Below are positions 1-5,589 of a stretch of 5,589 nucleotides of DNA, piece by piece. The notes beneath the pieces were generated by a model. The model searched no databases. It had not been told where the DNA came from and saw only the letters and a program-made list of their open reading frames with translations. The first letter of the stretch is position 1. Every line of letters begins with the position of its first letter. A program made the translations under genes and the position numbers. Source of the DNA: Chloroflexia bacterium (lineage in GTDB: Bacteria; Chloroflexota; Chloroflexia; QHBQ01; JADMIH01); NCBI GenBank assembly GCA_025927935.1, contig JAICKM010000482.1:1-5589 (forward strand), written 5' to 3'.

Positions 1-1
1 G

Positions 2-244
2 CGGGTGATCGCCACGTTTGGCCCCTCGACCATCCAGCCGGTGGTGGCCGCCGCGCGGCTACCGGCGGCGCTGCGGGAGCAGATGCGCGCCGCCTTGCTC
101 GCCATGGCCGAGGACCCCGCGGCGCGCGCCGGGCTGGACGCGGGCTTCGTCGAGCGGTTCGTGCCGGTGGAAGATGCCACGTATGACGATATTCGCCGTA
201 TGCGGGCCACTGCCGAGGCGGCCGGCGTCCTGACGCTGGGCTAG
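2..244 (+). CDS. Phosphate/phosphonate-type (PhnD family) ABC transporter substrate-binding protein, C-terminal fragment
   Basis: Only the last 80 codons lie in the window; the reading frame is open at the left edge, so the GTG at position 5 is an internal valine and not a start. The visible part begins with the pattern VIATFGPSTIQPVVAAARLP, followed by a helix in which a dozen alternating Ala/Leu/Met residues precede 'EDPAARAGLDAG' and then 'ERFVPVEDATYDDIRRM'. This matches, from memory, the C-terminal lobe of PhnD-like binding proteins, which deliver phosphate, phosphite, phosphonate or related oxyanions to an ABC importer at the cell surface. The ligand cannot be chosen from this fragment because the binding-site residues are upstream. 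The stop is TAG at 242-244. Partner permease and ATPase genes are not in the window; they would be expected upstream, since what follows on this strand is an unrelated gene. The family call is fairly sure; the exact substrate is unknown. Confidence 0.75.
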   Translation, partial: RVIATFGPSTIQPVVAAARLPAALREQMRAALLAMAEDPAARAGLDAGFVERFVPVEDATYDDIRRMRATAEAAGVLTLG

Positions 245-459
245 CTCCGCGCTGATGGTGGGGCCGCGCGCCTGGGGCGGGCGCGTGACCCGTTGTTCCG
301 GTGGGGCCTTCCGCGTCCTCTTGCTTATCGCGTAACCACGGCGGGCAGCGGACAATAGTACCGCTATACGAAAGCACCGCCCCCGCGCCGCCCGGATGCC
401 CGCCACCGGCCCGCGGTTCCGCCCGGCTTGCTCCTTTTTCGGATCGGAGGTAACGCGTT
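245..459. other. Intergenic region of 215 bases without a recognisable gene
   Basis: The stretch separates the PhnD-type gene from the TTG-started gene at 460. It is mostly very GC rich, with a less GC-rich pocket at about 351-376 (GACAATAGTA, then TATACG at 365-370) that could hold promoter elements, but I find no -35 hexamer at a suitable distance from either. A 6-bp GC stem (CGCGCC/GGCGCG, around 268-285) has no T-run after it, so I do not call it a terminator. The run of codons open on the minus strand here reads as Arg/Pro/Gly-rich noise. The only firm functional element is the ribosome binding site at its right end. No tRNA, riboswitch or repeat is visible. Confidence 0.6.
446..453 (+). 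promoter_or_regulatory. Ribosome binding site that fixes the TTG start at 460
   Basis: GGAGGTAA is a strong match to the anti-Shine-Dalgarno sequence and its GGAGG core ends nine bases before a TTG codon at 460. The TAA at 451-453 is in frame with that TTG, so the gene cannot begin further upstream, and the next in-frame ATG is codon 84. Together these make TTG the supported start. Confidence 0.7.
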
Positions 460-1548
460 TTGAGCATTGGCTTGCTCGGCAGCCCCGGCTGCCCGGAGCA
501 CTGGTTTGACCACGCCTGGTGGGAGGGCCAGATCGACCAGGCCATCTCAACCCCCGATCCGGCGCTCGCTAATCTGCGGATCACTGTGACCCATTATCAG
601 CTTTCCCTGGCGCTGCGGGCGGTCCTCGCTCCCGCCGCGGGGGCCAACTTCCATACGTGGGCCACCTGGGGATCTAAGAAGGCGGGCACGACGGTCCGGC
701 AAGAAGATATGCCCTATTTGCCCACTCTGGCCCGGTGGACCGGGGGCGGGCTGGGCCTGCTGGGCGGGGCGGCCCTGGGGTTGCGCGAGCCGAAGGCCGC
801 GTGCCTTGCCGCTCTGGCCGGCGTCTCGCTCGGCAGTTGGGGCGCGGAAGCCCTGACCCGGCAACGCCTCGACCATGCCAGCCGGATGATTCTGCGCGGC
901 AACATCATCGTGATCGATGAGATCGGCCGCCAGACCGCGCGCTTCGTCAGCACCTTCCACGGGCATCCCGCGTCCGATGCGCCGCGCCTGGCGGACTTCC
1001 TGGCCGCGCTACGCCCGGGCGCCACCGGCGCGGGCGGCCAGGATCTGCTCCGGCACGCCTTCACCCACTACTACTGGAGCCGGCACACCTGCGACCCCGC
1101 GGCGGCGCGCGAACATCTGCTGCTGGGCAACCTGTACGCGATCCTGCACGAGCACGTCCGCTTGCAGCCTTATATTGCGGGCGCGATGCCAGGCCCAGCG
1201 CGGCGGTTGATCACCCGGCGGCTGCTGCACTTCGTCGTCGGGCGGCACACCATGAGCGCGGCCCAGGATGTGACTCCCTGGCCGGGCGCGCCGGGCGCGG
1301 GGCCGCTGCCGCCCGTGGAGAACGCCGAACTGCGCCGCTTCCTATGGGGGCCGGGCGGGTGGGACCGCACGCTCGACGGCGCGCGGGGCAGCCGGGCCGC
1401 CAACTGGGCCGAGATCGGCGACCGCATGAACTTTATCTGCGCCCTGTTCCGCACCGGCCACGACGACCCGGCCCTGTTCACCGCGGCCTACACCGCCGCA
1501 CAATGCGCGGACATCGCGGCGGGCCGCATCCCCGGCGGCCCCCTCTGA
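460..1548 (+). CDS. Uncharacterised 362-residue protein with His-rich helical core
   Basis: I do not recognise a function. The TTG start is supported by GGAGGTAA nine bases upstream and an in-frame stop at 451. No signal peptide is present. Visible blocks are: residues 61-76, GANFHTWATWGSKKAG, rich in aromatic residues; residues 94-131, a Gly/Ala/Leu-rich stretch that could be a buried helical pair or a weak membrane hairpin; residues 139-162, 'HASRMILRGN' then 'DEIGRQTARF'; residues 199-239, with H199, H203, H209, H219, H230, E231 and H232 and the block 'LHEHVRLQPYI'; and residues 315-331, 'NWAEIGDRMNFICALFR'. From memory, blocks like 'FHTWAxWGSKKAG' and 'HExxRLQPxI' occur in uncharacterised bacterial proteins of similar length, but I cannot name the family. 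The Glu/His spacing would suit a helical metal site, which is inference only. Codon use matches the GC-rich neighbours. It stands alone on its strand, 215 bases after the PhnD-type gene, and converges on rhaEW with a 12-base gap. It is very likely a real gene. Confidence 0.85.
   Translation: MSIGLLGSPGCPEHWFDHAWWEGQIDQAISTPDPALANLRITVTHYQLSLALRAVLAPAAGANFHTWATWGSKKAGTTVRQEDMPYLPTLARWTGGGLGLLGGAALGLREPKAACLAALAGVSLGSWGAEALTRQRLDHASRMILRGNIIVIDEIGRQTARFVSTFHGHPASDAPRLADFLAALRPGATGAGGQDLLRHAFTHYYWSRHTCDPAAAREHLLLGNLYAILHEHVRLQPYIAGAMPGPARRLITRRLLHFVVGRHTMSAAQDVTPWPGAPGAGPLPPVENAELRRFLWGPGGWDRTLDGARGSRAANWAEIGDRMNFICALFRTGHDDPALFTAAYTAAQCADIAAGRIPGGPL
1521..1541. terminator. Possible hairpin between the convergent genes (weak terminator candidate)
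   Basis: GGGCCGC (1521-1527) and GCGGCCC (1535-1541) form a perfect 7-bp GC stem with a 7-base loop. It sits in the last codons of the uncharacterised gene, ending five bases before its stop codon and 19 bases beyond the end of rhaEW on the other strand. Because a perfect stem can form in either transcript it could help end both. No T-run follows on either strand, and the bases also encode protein (Gly-Arg-Ile-Pro-Gly-Gly-Pro), so chance in GC-rich DNA is a serious alternative. Confidence 0.25.
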
Positions 1549-1560
1549 CCGTCCCCTGTC

Positions 1561-3753
1561 CTAGCGCAAAAACGCCTCGCGCTGCCCGCCGTCGACCGTG
1601 ATGATCTGGCCGGTGCTCTGCTTCAGGCGGTCGCTCAGCAGCAGAAAGAAAGCCTCAGCCTGGTCCGCCGGGGTGATCGACCGCTTCAGCAAGGTGCGGT
1701 TGGCGTAGAACTGCGCCAGCTTGTCGCGTAACGCTTCCGTCGATTCGTCTTCGCTATAGGCGATCTTATACTTCGCCAGCGAGGCGATGACGCGGTCGCG
1801 GGGGAACATGGCACTGCCCTGCACGACGGTGGCCGGCGCCACTCCGTTCACGCGCACCAACGGCGCCAGCTCGATCGCCAGTTCGCGCACCAGGTGGTTG
1901 GCCGCCGCCTTGCTCGTGTCGTAGGCCACGCTGCCCTCCTTGGCGACGACGGCGTTGGCCGAGGTGGTCAGAACCAGGTTGGCCGGCAAGCCTTGCGCCT
2001 GCCAGACCTGGGCCGCTTCATCAGCCACCAGATACAACCCGGTCACGTTGACGGCGAACGTCAGCGCCCACTGGTCGTCGCGGATGTGGCCTGTCGTGTC
2101 CGGGGGAACAAAGATCCCGGCAGTCACGGCGACCGCATCGAGGCCGCCGTAGGCCAGCATGACCTGATCCAGCATGGCGCGCACGCTCTCGCGCTGGGTG
2201 ATGTCGGCGGGCAGGCCGATGGCCGGGCCGCAGTTCGAGATGCCGCTGCCCGCCACGCCGATGCCCAGCCCATAGCGGTCGGTGATCGCCTTCGAGGTGG
2301 CATCCGCGCCCGCGATGTCCTTGTCCACACAGACAATGTGCGCGCCTTCCTGGGCCAGCCGCAGGGCCGTCGCGCGGCCAATGCCGCTGCCCGCGCCGAC
2401 CACGGCGATGATCTGGCGGGCCAGTTCCTTTTCGGGCGGCATACGTTGCAGCTTGGCCTCTTCCAGCAGCCAGTACTCGATGTCGAAGGCTTCTTGCAGG
2501 GGCAGGGCGGTGTATTCGTCGATGGCCTCGGCGCCGCGCATCACCTCGACGGCACAGTTGTAGAACTCGGCGGTGACGCGCGACTCGCTCTTGTCCTTGC
2601 CCCAGGCGACCATGCCCAGGCCGGGGATCAGGATAACCGTCGGGTTGGGGTCGCGCATGGCGGGGGAGTCGGCGTGCTTGTGCTGCTCATAATAGCGCGC
2701 GTAGTCCGCGCGGTATTGCTCCAGCCCGGCGCTCAGTTTTTGTTTGAGCGCGGCGACATCCTCGTTTTGCGGATCCCAGTTGACATAAAGTGGCTTGATT
2801 TTGGTGCGCAGGAAATGGTCGGGGCAGGAGGTGCCGAGTTCGGCCAGGTGCGGGGCGTCGTGGCTGTTGACGAAGCGCAGGATAGCGGGATCCTCTTGCA
2901 CCGTGCCGATGAAGCGCTTGTACTGGCTAACCTGCCCGCGCAGCCAGGGCAGGATCTCGCTCAGGACGGCGTGGCGCCCGGCCTCGTCCAATGGCTGGTA
3001 GCGGGCGCCGCCGAAGGTCTGCGCGCCCTGGTCGTGCTCCTCGATATAGCGGGCTGCGCGCTCGATCAGATCGAGGCTCAGTTCGTAGCAGGCTTTATCG
3101 TCGTCGGCCCAGTTGATCAGGCCGTGCCCGCCCAGGACCACGCCTTTGGCCTGCGGGTGGGCGTGCACGATCTGCTCCAGCTTCAGGCCCAGGTCGAAGC
3201 CGGGTCGCTGCCAGGCCGTCCACACCACCTCGTCGCCGTAGATCTCGCGCGTCAGCCGCTCCGAGTTGCGCGCCGCCGCCACCGCGATCACCGCGTTCGG
3301 ATGCGTGTGGTCGACATGCCGGTAGGGCACGAAGCCATGCAGCGGCGTGTCGATGGACGAGGGGCGGGGATTCAGGTTGAAGGTGCAGTGGTTGTAGAGC
3401 GCGACAATGGCATCTTCGATGGGCGTTTTCGGCCCCCGGTGTGGCGCGTGGTGATAGTGCTCTTGCAGGGCTATCAGTTTGTCCATGTAGAGCGACGAAA
3501 AGTTCTCGCGCTTGGCCGTGCGCAGGTCGCCGCCCGAACCTTTGACCCACAGCACGGACACCGGCTCCCCGGTCAGGGGATCGGTTTCGGTGAGCTTGGC
3601 CGAGGTGTTGCCGCCGCCGGTATTCGTGATGCGCCCATCGGCTCCCAGCAGATTGGAGCGATAGACGAGCCGCCCCAGCGGGTCTAGCCCGGCGGCCACC
3701 GTGTCGTCCCAGGCGTAGGTTACGTGGCGGTACGATTTCGATTCCGTCACCAT
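1561..3753 (-). CDS. rhaEW: Bifunctional L-rhamnulose-1-phosphate aldolase / L-lactaldehyde dehydrogenase
   Basis: This 730-residue cytoplasmic enzyme carries the last two steps of the pathway. The N-terminal class II aldolase domain (about 20-240) cleaves L-rhamnulose-1-phosphate to DHAP and L-lactaldehyde. It shows 'GGGNTSAKL' at 46-54 and 'KGSGGDL' at 71-77 as likely phosphate-binding loops, and the zinc ligands expected for the family: H149 and H151 in 'DHTHPN' and H210 in 'GGHGLI'. A linker region (about 250-445) carries 'GTSCPDHFLRTK' at 307-318. The C-terminal short-chain dehydrogenase domain (about 447-730) has the Rossmann loop GAGSGIG at 453-459, D477 after the second strand (which favours NAD+ over NADP+), N569, S598 and the catalytic pair Y611/K615 in YDTSK. 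It is expected to oxidise the lactaldehyde to L-lactate. The ATG is preceded by TAAGGAGG, whose first three bases are the rhaA stop. Length is close to the roughly 700 residues usual for the family (YuxG/RhaEW). Both active sites look intact. It is the last gene of the operon. Confidence 0.95.
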   Translation of the reverse strand: MVTESKSYRHVTYAWDDTVAAGLDPLGRLVYRSNLLGADGRITNTGGGNTSAKLTETDPLTGEPVSVLWVKGSGGDLRTAKRENFSSLYMDKLIALQEHYHHAPHRGPKTPIEDAIVALYNHCTFNLNPRPSSIDTPLHGFVPYRHVDHTHPNAVIAVAAARNSERLTREIYGDEVVWTAWQRPGFDLGLKLEQIVHAHPQAKGVVLGGHGLINWADDDKACYELSLDLIERAARYIEEHDQGAQTFGGARYQPLDEAGRHAVLSEILPWLRGQVSQYKRFIGTVQEDPAILRFVNSHDAPHLAELGTSCPDHFLRTKIKPLYVNWDPQNEDVAALKQKLSAGLEQYRADYARYYEQHKHADSPAMRDPNPTVILIPGLGMVAWGKDKSESRVTAEFYNCAVEVMRGAEAIDEYTALPLQEAFDIEYWLLEEAKLQRMPPEKELARQIIAVVGAGSGIGRATALRLAQEGAHIVCVDKDIAGADATSKAITDRYGLGIGVAGSGISNCGPAIGLPADITQRESVRAMLDQVMLAYGGLDAVAVTAGIFVPPDTTGHIRDDQWALTFAVNVTGLYLVADEAAQVWQAQGLPANLVLTTSANAVVAKEGSVAYDTSKAAANHLVRELAIELAPLVRVNGVAPATVVQGSAMFPRDRVIASLAKYKIAYSEDESTEALRDKLAQFYANRTLLKRSITPADQAEAFFLLLSDRLKQSTGQIITVDGGQREAFLR

Positions 3754-3760
3754 CGTGGGG

Positions 3761-3770
3761 TTCCTCCTTA
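3761..3770 (-). promoter_or_regulatory. Ribosome binding site of rhaEW overlapping the rhaA stop codon
   Basis: Read on the minus strand the sequence is TAAGGAGGAA: the TAA (3770-3768) ends rhaA and the AAGGAGG is a near-perfect Shine-Dalgarno site for rhaEW, with nine bases between GGAGG and ATG. A ribosome terminating on rhaA therefore sits directly on the rhaEW initiation site, which points to coupled translation of the two enzymes. Confidence 0.8.
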
Positions 3771-5048
3771 GGTGCGTTTGCTCAGTTCCTGGGTCTCGTA
3801 GGTCCGCACTTCGTCCAGGAACCCCAAGCCCGCCGGCACGTCGTGTTGTAGGCAGTAATAGTCCCAGACCGCCGCCCAGGGCAGGCCCTTGAGTTCCTCC
3901 AGCCAGGCCAGCCGGGCGGTATAATCGCCGGCCTCCTCCATCTGGCGCAAGCGGGCGGTCGGTTCGAGCAGGGCCAGCAGGGCGGCGCGCAGGACATTGC
4001 GCGCGCCGATGGTCCAGGCGGCAATGCGGTTGATGCTGGCGTCAAAGTAATCCAGCCCGATATGCACGCGGTCGAGGTAGCCTCCCGTGACGACCTCGCG
4101 CAGCATGGCTTGCGCCTCATCCGTCAGCGTGACGACATGGTCGCTATCCCAGCGCACGCCGCGGCTGATGTGCAGCACCACGCCGGGCACATACAGCAGC
4201 ACCGCCGAGAGCTTGTCGGCAATCGACTCGGTGGGGTGGAAGTGGCCGCTGTCCAGCGTGAGCAGGATCTGCTGACGGATGGCGTAGCCCAGGTAGAACT
4301 CGTGCGAGCCAACCACGTAGCTCTCCGAGCCGAGGCCGAAGAGCTTGCTTTCCACCGCATCCAGGTTGTACCGCGGATCGATCTGCTCGGCCAGGATGGC
4401 ATCGAGCGATTCCTGGAGGCGGCGGCGGGGCGCGGCCCGATCCACGGGGGTGTCTTTGAGGCCGTCGGGGATCCAGATGTTGGTGGCGGACGGTGTAGTC
4501 AGTTGCTGACCGAAATAGGCGCCGATGTGGCGGCAGGCGATACAGTGGGCGATCCAGAACCGGCGGATGGCCGGGTCGGCGCTGGCGAGGGTGAACCCAC
4601 TATCGGCCAGTGGGTGAGAGAAGAGAGTCGGGTTGAAGTCCAGCCCGTGCCCCTTCGCTTTCGCCCAATCGACCCAGCCGGCGAAGTGTTCCGGCTGGAG
4701 CGCGTCGCGCTCCACCTTCTTGCCGCCGGTCTCGGCATAGATAGCATGGAGGTTGAGGCGGTGGGTGCCGGGGAGCAGGCTGTAGGCGCGGTCGAGGTCG
4801 CGGCGCAGTTCGTCCGCGCTGCGCGCTTTGCCGGGATAGTTGCCGGTGGCCGCGAGACCGCCGCCGAGGGCGGTGTCGGGCGACTCGAATCCGGCCACGT
4901 CGTCGCCCTGCCAGCAATGGATGCTCAACGATACGCGACCCAGTGCCGCTAACGCCTGGTCCGTATCGACACCCAGCGCCGCATAACGCTCGCGGGCCGG
5001 TGTATACGCTTCTTGCACTTGTTTGGTTGTCGGAGACGTGCCGCTCAT
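3768..5048 (-). CDS. rhaA: L-rhamnose isomerase
   Basis: RhaA converts L-rhamnose to L-rhamnulose in the cytoplasm, using divalent metal (Mn2+ in characterised members). The 426-residue product aligns almost end to end, from memory, with the 419-residue E. coli enzyme. Shared blocks include '[14 protein letters not shown]' near residue 42, 'TGNYPGKAR' at 68-76, 'LNLHAIYAE' at 98-106, '[13 protein letters not shown]' near 135, 'NIWIPDG' at 190-196, 'AVESKLFG' at 231-238, 'SGHFHPTE' at 267-274, 'VRWDSDHVV' at 298-306 and '[10 protein letters not shown]' at 336-345. The metal ligands known in E. coli (E234, D267, H294, D302, D304, D334) fall at E233, D266, H293, D301, D303 and D333, so the active site is complete. 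The (beta/alpha)8 barrel is thus of the RhaA type, not the alternative RhaI type. AAGGA six bases before the ATG is the ribosome binding site. The gene lies 25 bases after rhaM and 14 bases before rhaEW, and its TAA stop is part of the rhaEW ribosome binding site. Confidence 0.97.
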   Translation of the reverse strand: MSGTSPTTKQVQEAYTPARERYAALGVDTDQALAALGRVSLSIHCWQGDDVAGFESPDTALGGGLAATGNYPGKARSADELRRDLDRAYSLLPGTHRLNLHAIYAETGGKKVERDALQPEHFAGWVDWAKAKGHGLDFNPTLFSHPLADSGFTLASADPAIRRFWIAHCIACRHIGAYFGQQLTTPSATNIWIPDGLKDTPVDRAAPRRRLQESLDAILAEQIDPRYNLDAVESKLFGLGSESYVVGSHEFYLGYAIRQQILLTLDSGHFHPTESIADKLSAVLLYVPGVVLHISRGVRWDSDHVVTLTDEAQAMLREVVTGGYLDRVHIGLDYFDASINRIAAWTIGARNVLRAALLALLEPTARLRQMEEAGDYTARLAWLEELKGLPWAAVWDYYCLQHDVPAGLGFLDEVRTYETQELSKRT

Positions 5049-5073
5049 CGCTCGTCCTTCCTGCTTTCTGGTG

Positions 5074-5397
5074 TCACTCCAGATGGAAAATTTCGGTCAA
5101 TTCCACAAACATCTCATCGGGGCGCGCATTATTAGGGGACTCGAAAAAAGGCGCCATAAATTCCTGCCAGCGGGTATTGACCTCGGTCTCGGCCATGCGC
5201 GCCTGGGCTGCGGCCAGACTGTCGGGTGTCTCGAAGTAGCCGAACAACAGCCCATCATCGCGCACAAACAGCGAATAATTGTGCCAGCCCGCGTCGCGCA
5301 ACGCCTTGAGCATCGGGGGCCAGACCTGCTCGTGCTGCCGTTTATATTCTTCTAACCTATCCGGTTTGACCTTGAGCATAAAGCCTACCCGTTTCAT
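5074..5397 (-). CDS. rhaM: L-rhamnose mutarotase
   Basis: RhaM interconverts the alpha and beta anomers of L-rhamnopyranose, supplying the form used by the isomerase. The 107-residue product has the family's usual length (E. coli RhaM is 104) and fold signature: '[16 protein letters not shown]' with the catalytic H22, 'HNYSLF' with Y41, both at the same positions as in the E. coli protein, then 'LLFGYFE' at 50-56, W77 in 'TRWQEFM', and a C-terminal 'ELTEIFHLE'. A longer reading from GTG at 5427 is possible, but I prefer the ATG at 5397 because GGGAG lies six bases upstream of it, because the length and H22 numbering then match the family, and because the ten extra residues overlap an arm of the hairpin at 5423-5463. 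The protein is small, cytoplasmic and without a signal peptide. It follows the transporter binding-protein gene and precedes rhaA in the same direction. Confidence 0.95.
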   Translation of the reverse strand: MKRVGFMLKVKPDRLEEYKRQHEQVWPPMLKALRDAGWHNYSLFVRDDGLLFGYFETPDSLAAAQARMAETEVNTRWQEFMAPFFESPNNARPDEMFVELTEIFHLE

Positions 5398-5403
5398 ACT
5401 CGG

Positions 5404-5408
5404 CTCCC
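5404..5408 (-). promoter_or_regulatory. Ribosome binding site choosing the rhaM start
   Basis: GGGAG on the minus strand ends six bases before the ATG at 5397-5395. I see no comparable site before the alternative GTG at 5427, where the upstream bases form the arm of a stable hairpin instead. This decides in favour of the 107-residue RhaM. Confidence 0.6.
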
Positions 5409-5422
5409 TGCTGGAGACGGCG

Positions 5423-5463
5423 GTCACTGCGGCGGCTGAAGAAAGGTGTGCCGCCGCAGCGAC
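5423..5463 (-). other. Strong intercistronic RNA hairpin between rhaS and rhaM
   Basis: On the minus strand GTCGCTGCGGCGGC (5463-5450) pairs with GCCGCCGCAGTGAC (5436-5423) to give a 14-bp stem: 13 Watson-Crick pairs and one G-U. The loop is 13 bases (ACACCTTTCTTCA). On the plus strand the G-U becomes an A-C mismatch, so the structure is better formed in the rhamnose-operon transcript. It starts 19 bases after the rhaS stop and ends 25 bases before the rhaM ATG. There is no U-run behind the stem, so it does not look like an intrinsic terminator. A 3' stabilising stem or processing point that leaves more rhaS message than enzyme message is a reasonable inference, as binding proteins are usually made in excess. 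Confidence 0.6.
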
Positions 5464-5482
5464 GGCCGGTGCTTAGCCCCGT

Positions 5483-5589
5483 TTAGAAGTCAAAATTGTC
5501 GATGTTAGTCTTGTCGAAGACGGTCGGCTTGCCCAACAAGACCGTCCCGTCCTGGGCGATGGTGTAGCTGCCCAGCTTGCCCGCGGTGA
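5483..5589 (-). CDS. rhaS: Rhamnose ABC transporter substrate-binding protein, C-terminal fragment
   Basis: The last 34 codons and the TAA stop (5485-5483) of a gene that runs in from the right edge are visible. They read TAGKLGSYTIAQDGTVLLGK followed by PTVFDKTNIDNFDF. The pattern 'KLGxYT...DGxVLLGxPxVFxKxNIDxFDF' is, from memory, the typical end of the RhaS-type sugar-binding proteins of the periplasmic binding protein family (relatives of the RbsB/LsrB proteins) that feed L-rhamnose to an ABC importer; this RhaS is not the E. coli transcription activator of the same name. The protein acts outside the membrane and should have a signal peptide, which is beyond the window. Its position 85 bases upstream of rhaM, in the same direction, supports rhamnose as the ligand. 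The fragment is short, so the subfamily rests partly on context. Confidence 0.8.
   Translation of the reverse strand, partial: TAGKLGSYTIAQDGTVLLGKPTVFDKTNIDNFDF

Noticed and set aside
268..285. GC stem as terminator of the PhnD-type gene
   Set aside because: It is only about six base pairs with no T-run, and such stems are expected by chance in this base composition.
321..370. Possible sigma-70 promoter (TTGCTT at 321-326 with GACAAT at 351-356 or TATACG at 365-370)
   Set aside because: The spacings are about 24 and 38 bases, far from the usual 16-18, and no better -35 element is present, so I do not call a promoter.
59..550. Minus-strand open frame of 163 codons across the left intergenic region
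   Set aside because: It is Arg/Pro/Gly rich without recognisable motifs and overlaps the end of the PhnD-type gene and the start of the 460 gene, so it reads as GC-rich noise.
1894..3687. Plus-strand open frame of 597 codons
   Set aside because: It is wholly antisense to rhaEW, whose protein is unmistakable. Long antisense frames are common in GC-rich genes, and the translation is Gly/Ala/Val/His-rich without domain motifs.
4062..4952. Plus-strand open frame of 296 codons
   Set aside because: It is antisense to rhaA, which is conserved along its full length. No motif or ribosome binding site supports it.
5398..5427. Longer RhaM starting at GTG 5427
   Set aside because: The extra ten residues have no family counterpart, they overlap the hairpin arm, and the ATG at 5397 has its own ribosome binding site.
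5423..5463. Intrinsic terminator after rhaS
   Set aside because: The stem is strong, but the bases after it on the minus strand are CGCCGTCTCC and not a T-run, and rhaM follows closely in the same direction.

Overview
The window is a GC-rich bacterial chromosomal segment whose right-hand two thirds is the downstream end of an L-rhamnose catabolic operon. The leftmost part holds the tail of a PhnD-type ABC-transporter binding protein and one uncharacterised protein gene. The GC-rich coding bias, the single-polypeptide rhamnulose-1-phosphate aldolase/lactaldehyde dehydrogenase and the order rhaS-rhaM-rhaA-rhaEW suggest a Chloroflexota-like organism. That assignment is inferred from gene content, not from a marker gene.

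Left part, plus strand. Positions 2-244 are the last 80 codons of a phosphate/phosphite/phosphonate-type (PhnD family) periplasmic or lipoprotein binding protein. A GC-rich gap of 215 bases (245-459) holds no recognisable gene. Positions 460-1548 encode a 362-residue protein that starts at TTG behind a good Shine-Dalgarno site. I cannot assign it a function. It is the least explained object in the window.

Right part, minus strand (read from 5589 down to 1561). It holds, in order, the C-terminal end of the rhamnose ABC-transporter binding protein RhaS (5483-5589), an 85-base gap with a strong 14-bp hairpin, L-rhamnose mutarotase RhaM (5074-5397), L-rhamnose isomerase RhaA (3768-5048) and the bifunctional RhaEW (1561-3753). 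Gaps between the three enzyme genes are only 25 and 14 bases, so they are very likely one transcript. The pathway reads: RhaS captures rhamnose outside the cell, RhaM interconverts the anomers, RhaA makes L-rhamnulose, a kinase not in this window phosphorylates it, and RhaEW cleaves it to DHAP and L-lactaldehyde and oxidises the aldehyde to lactate.

The operon converges on the uncharacterised gene with only 12 bases between the two stop codons. I found no CRISPR array, tRNA, rRNA, insertion sequence or phage gene. The rhamnose genes are a known system. The candidates for something new are the 362-residue protein and, at smaller scale, the rhaS-rhaM hairpin.
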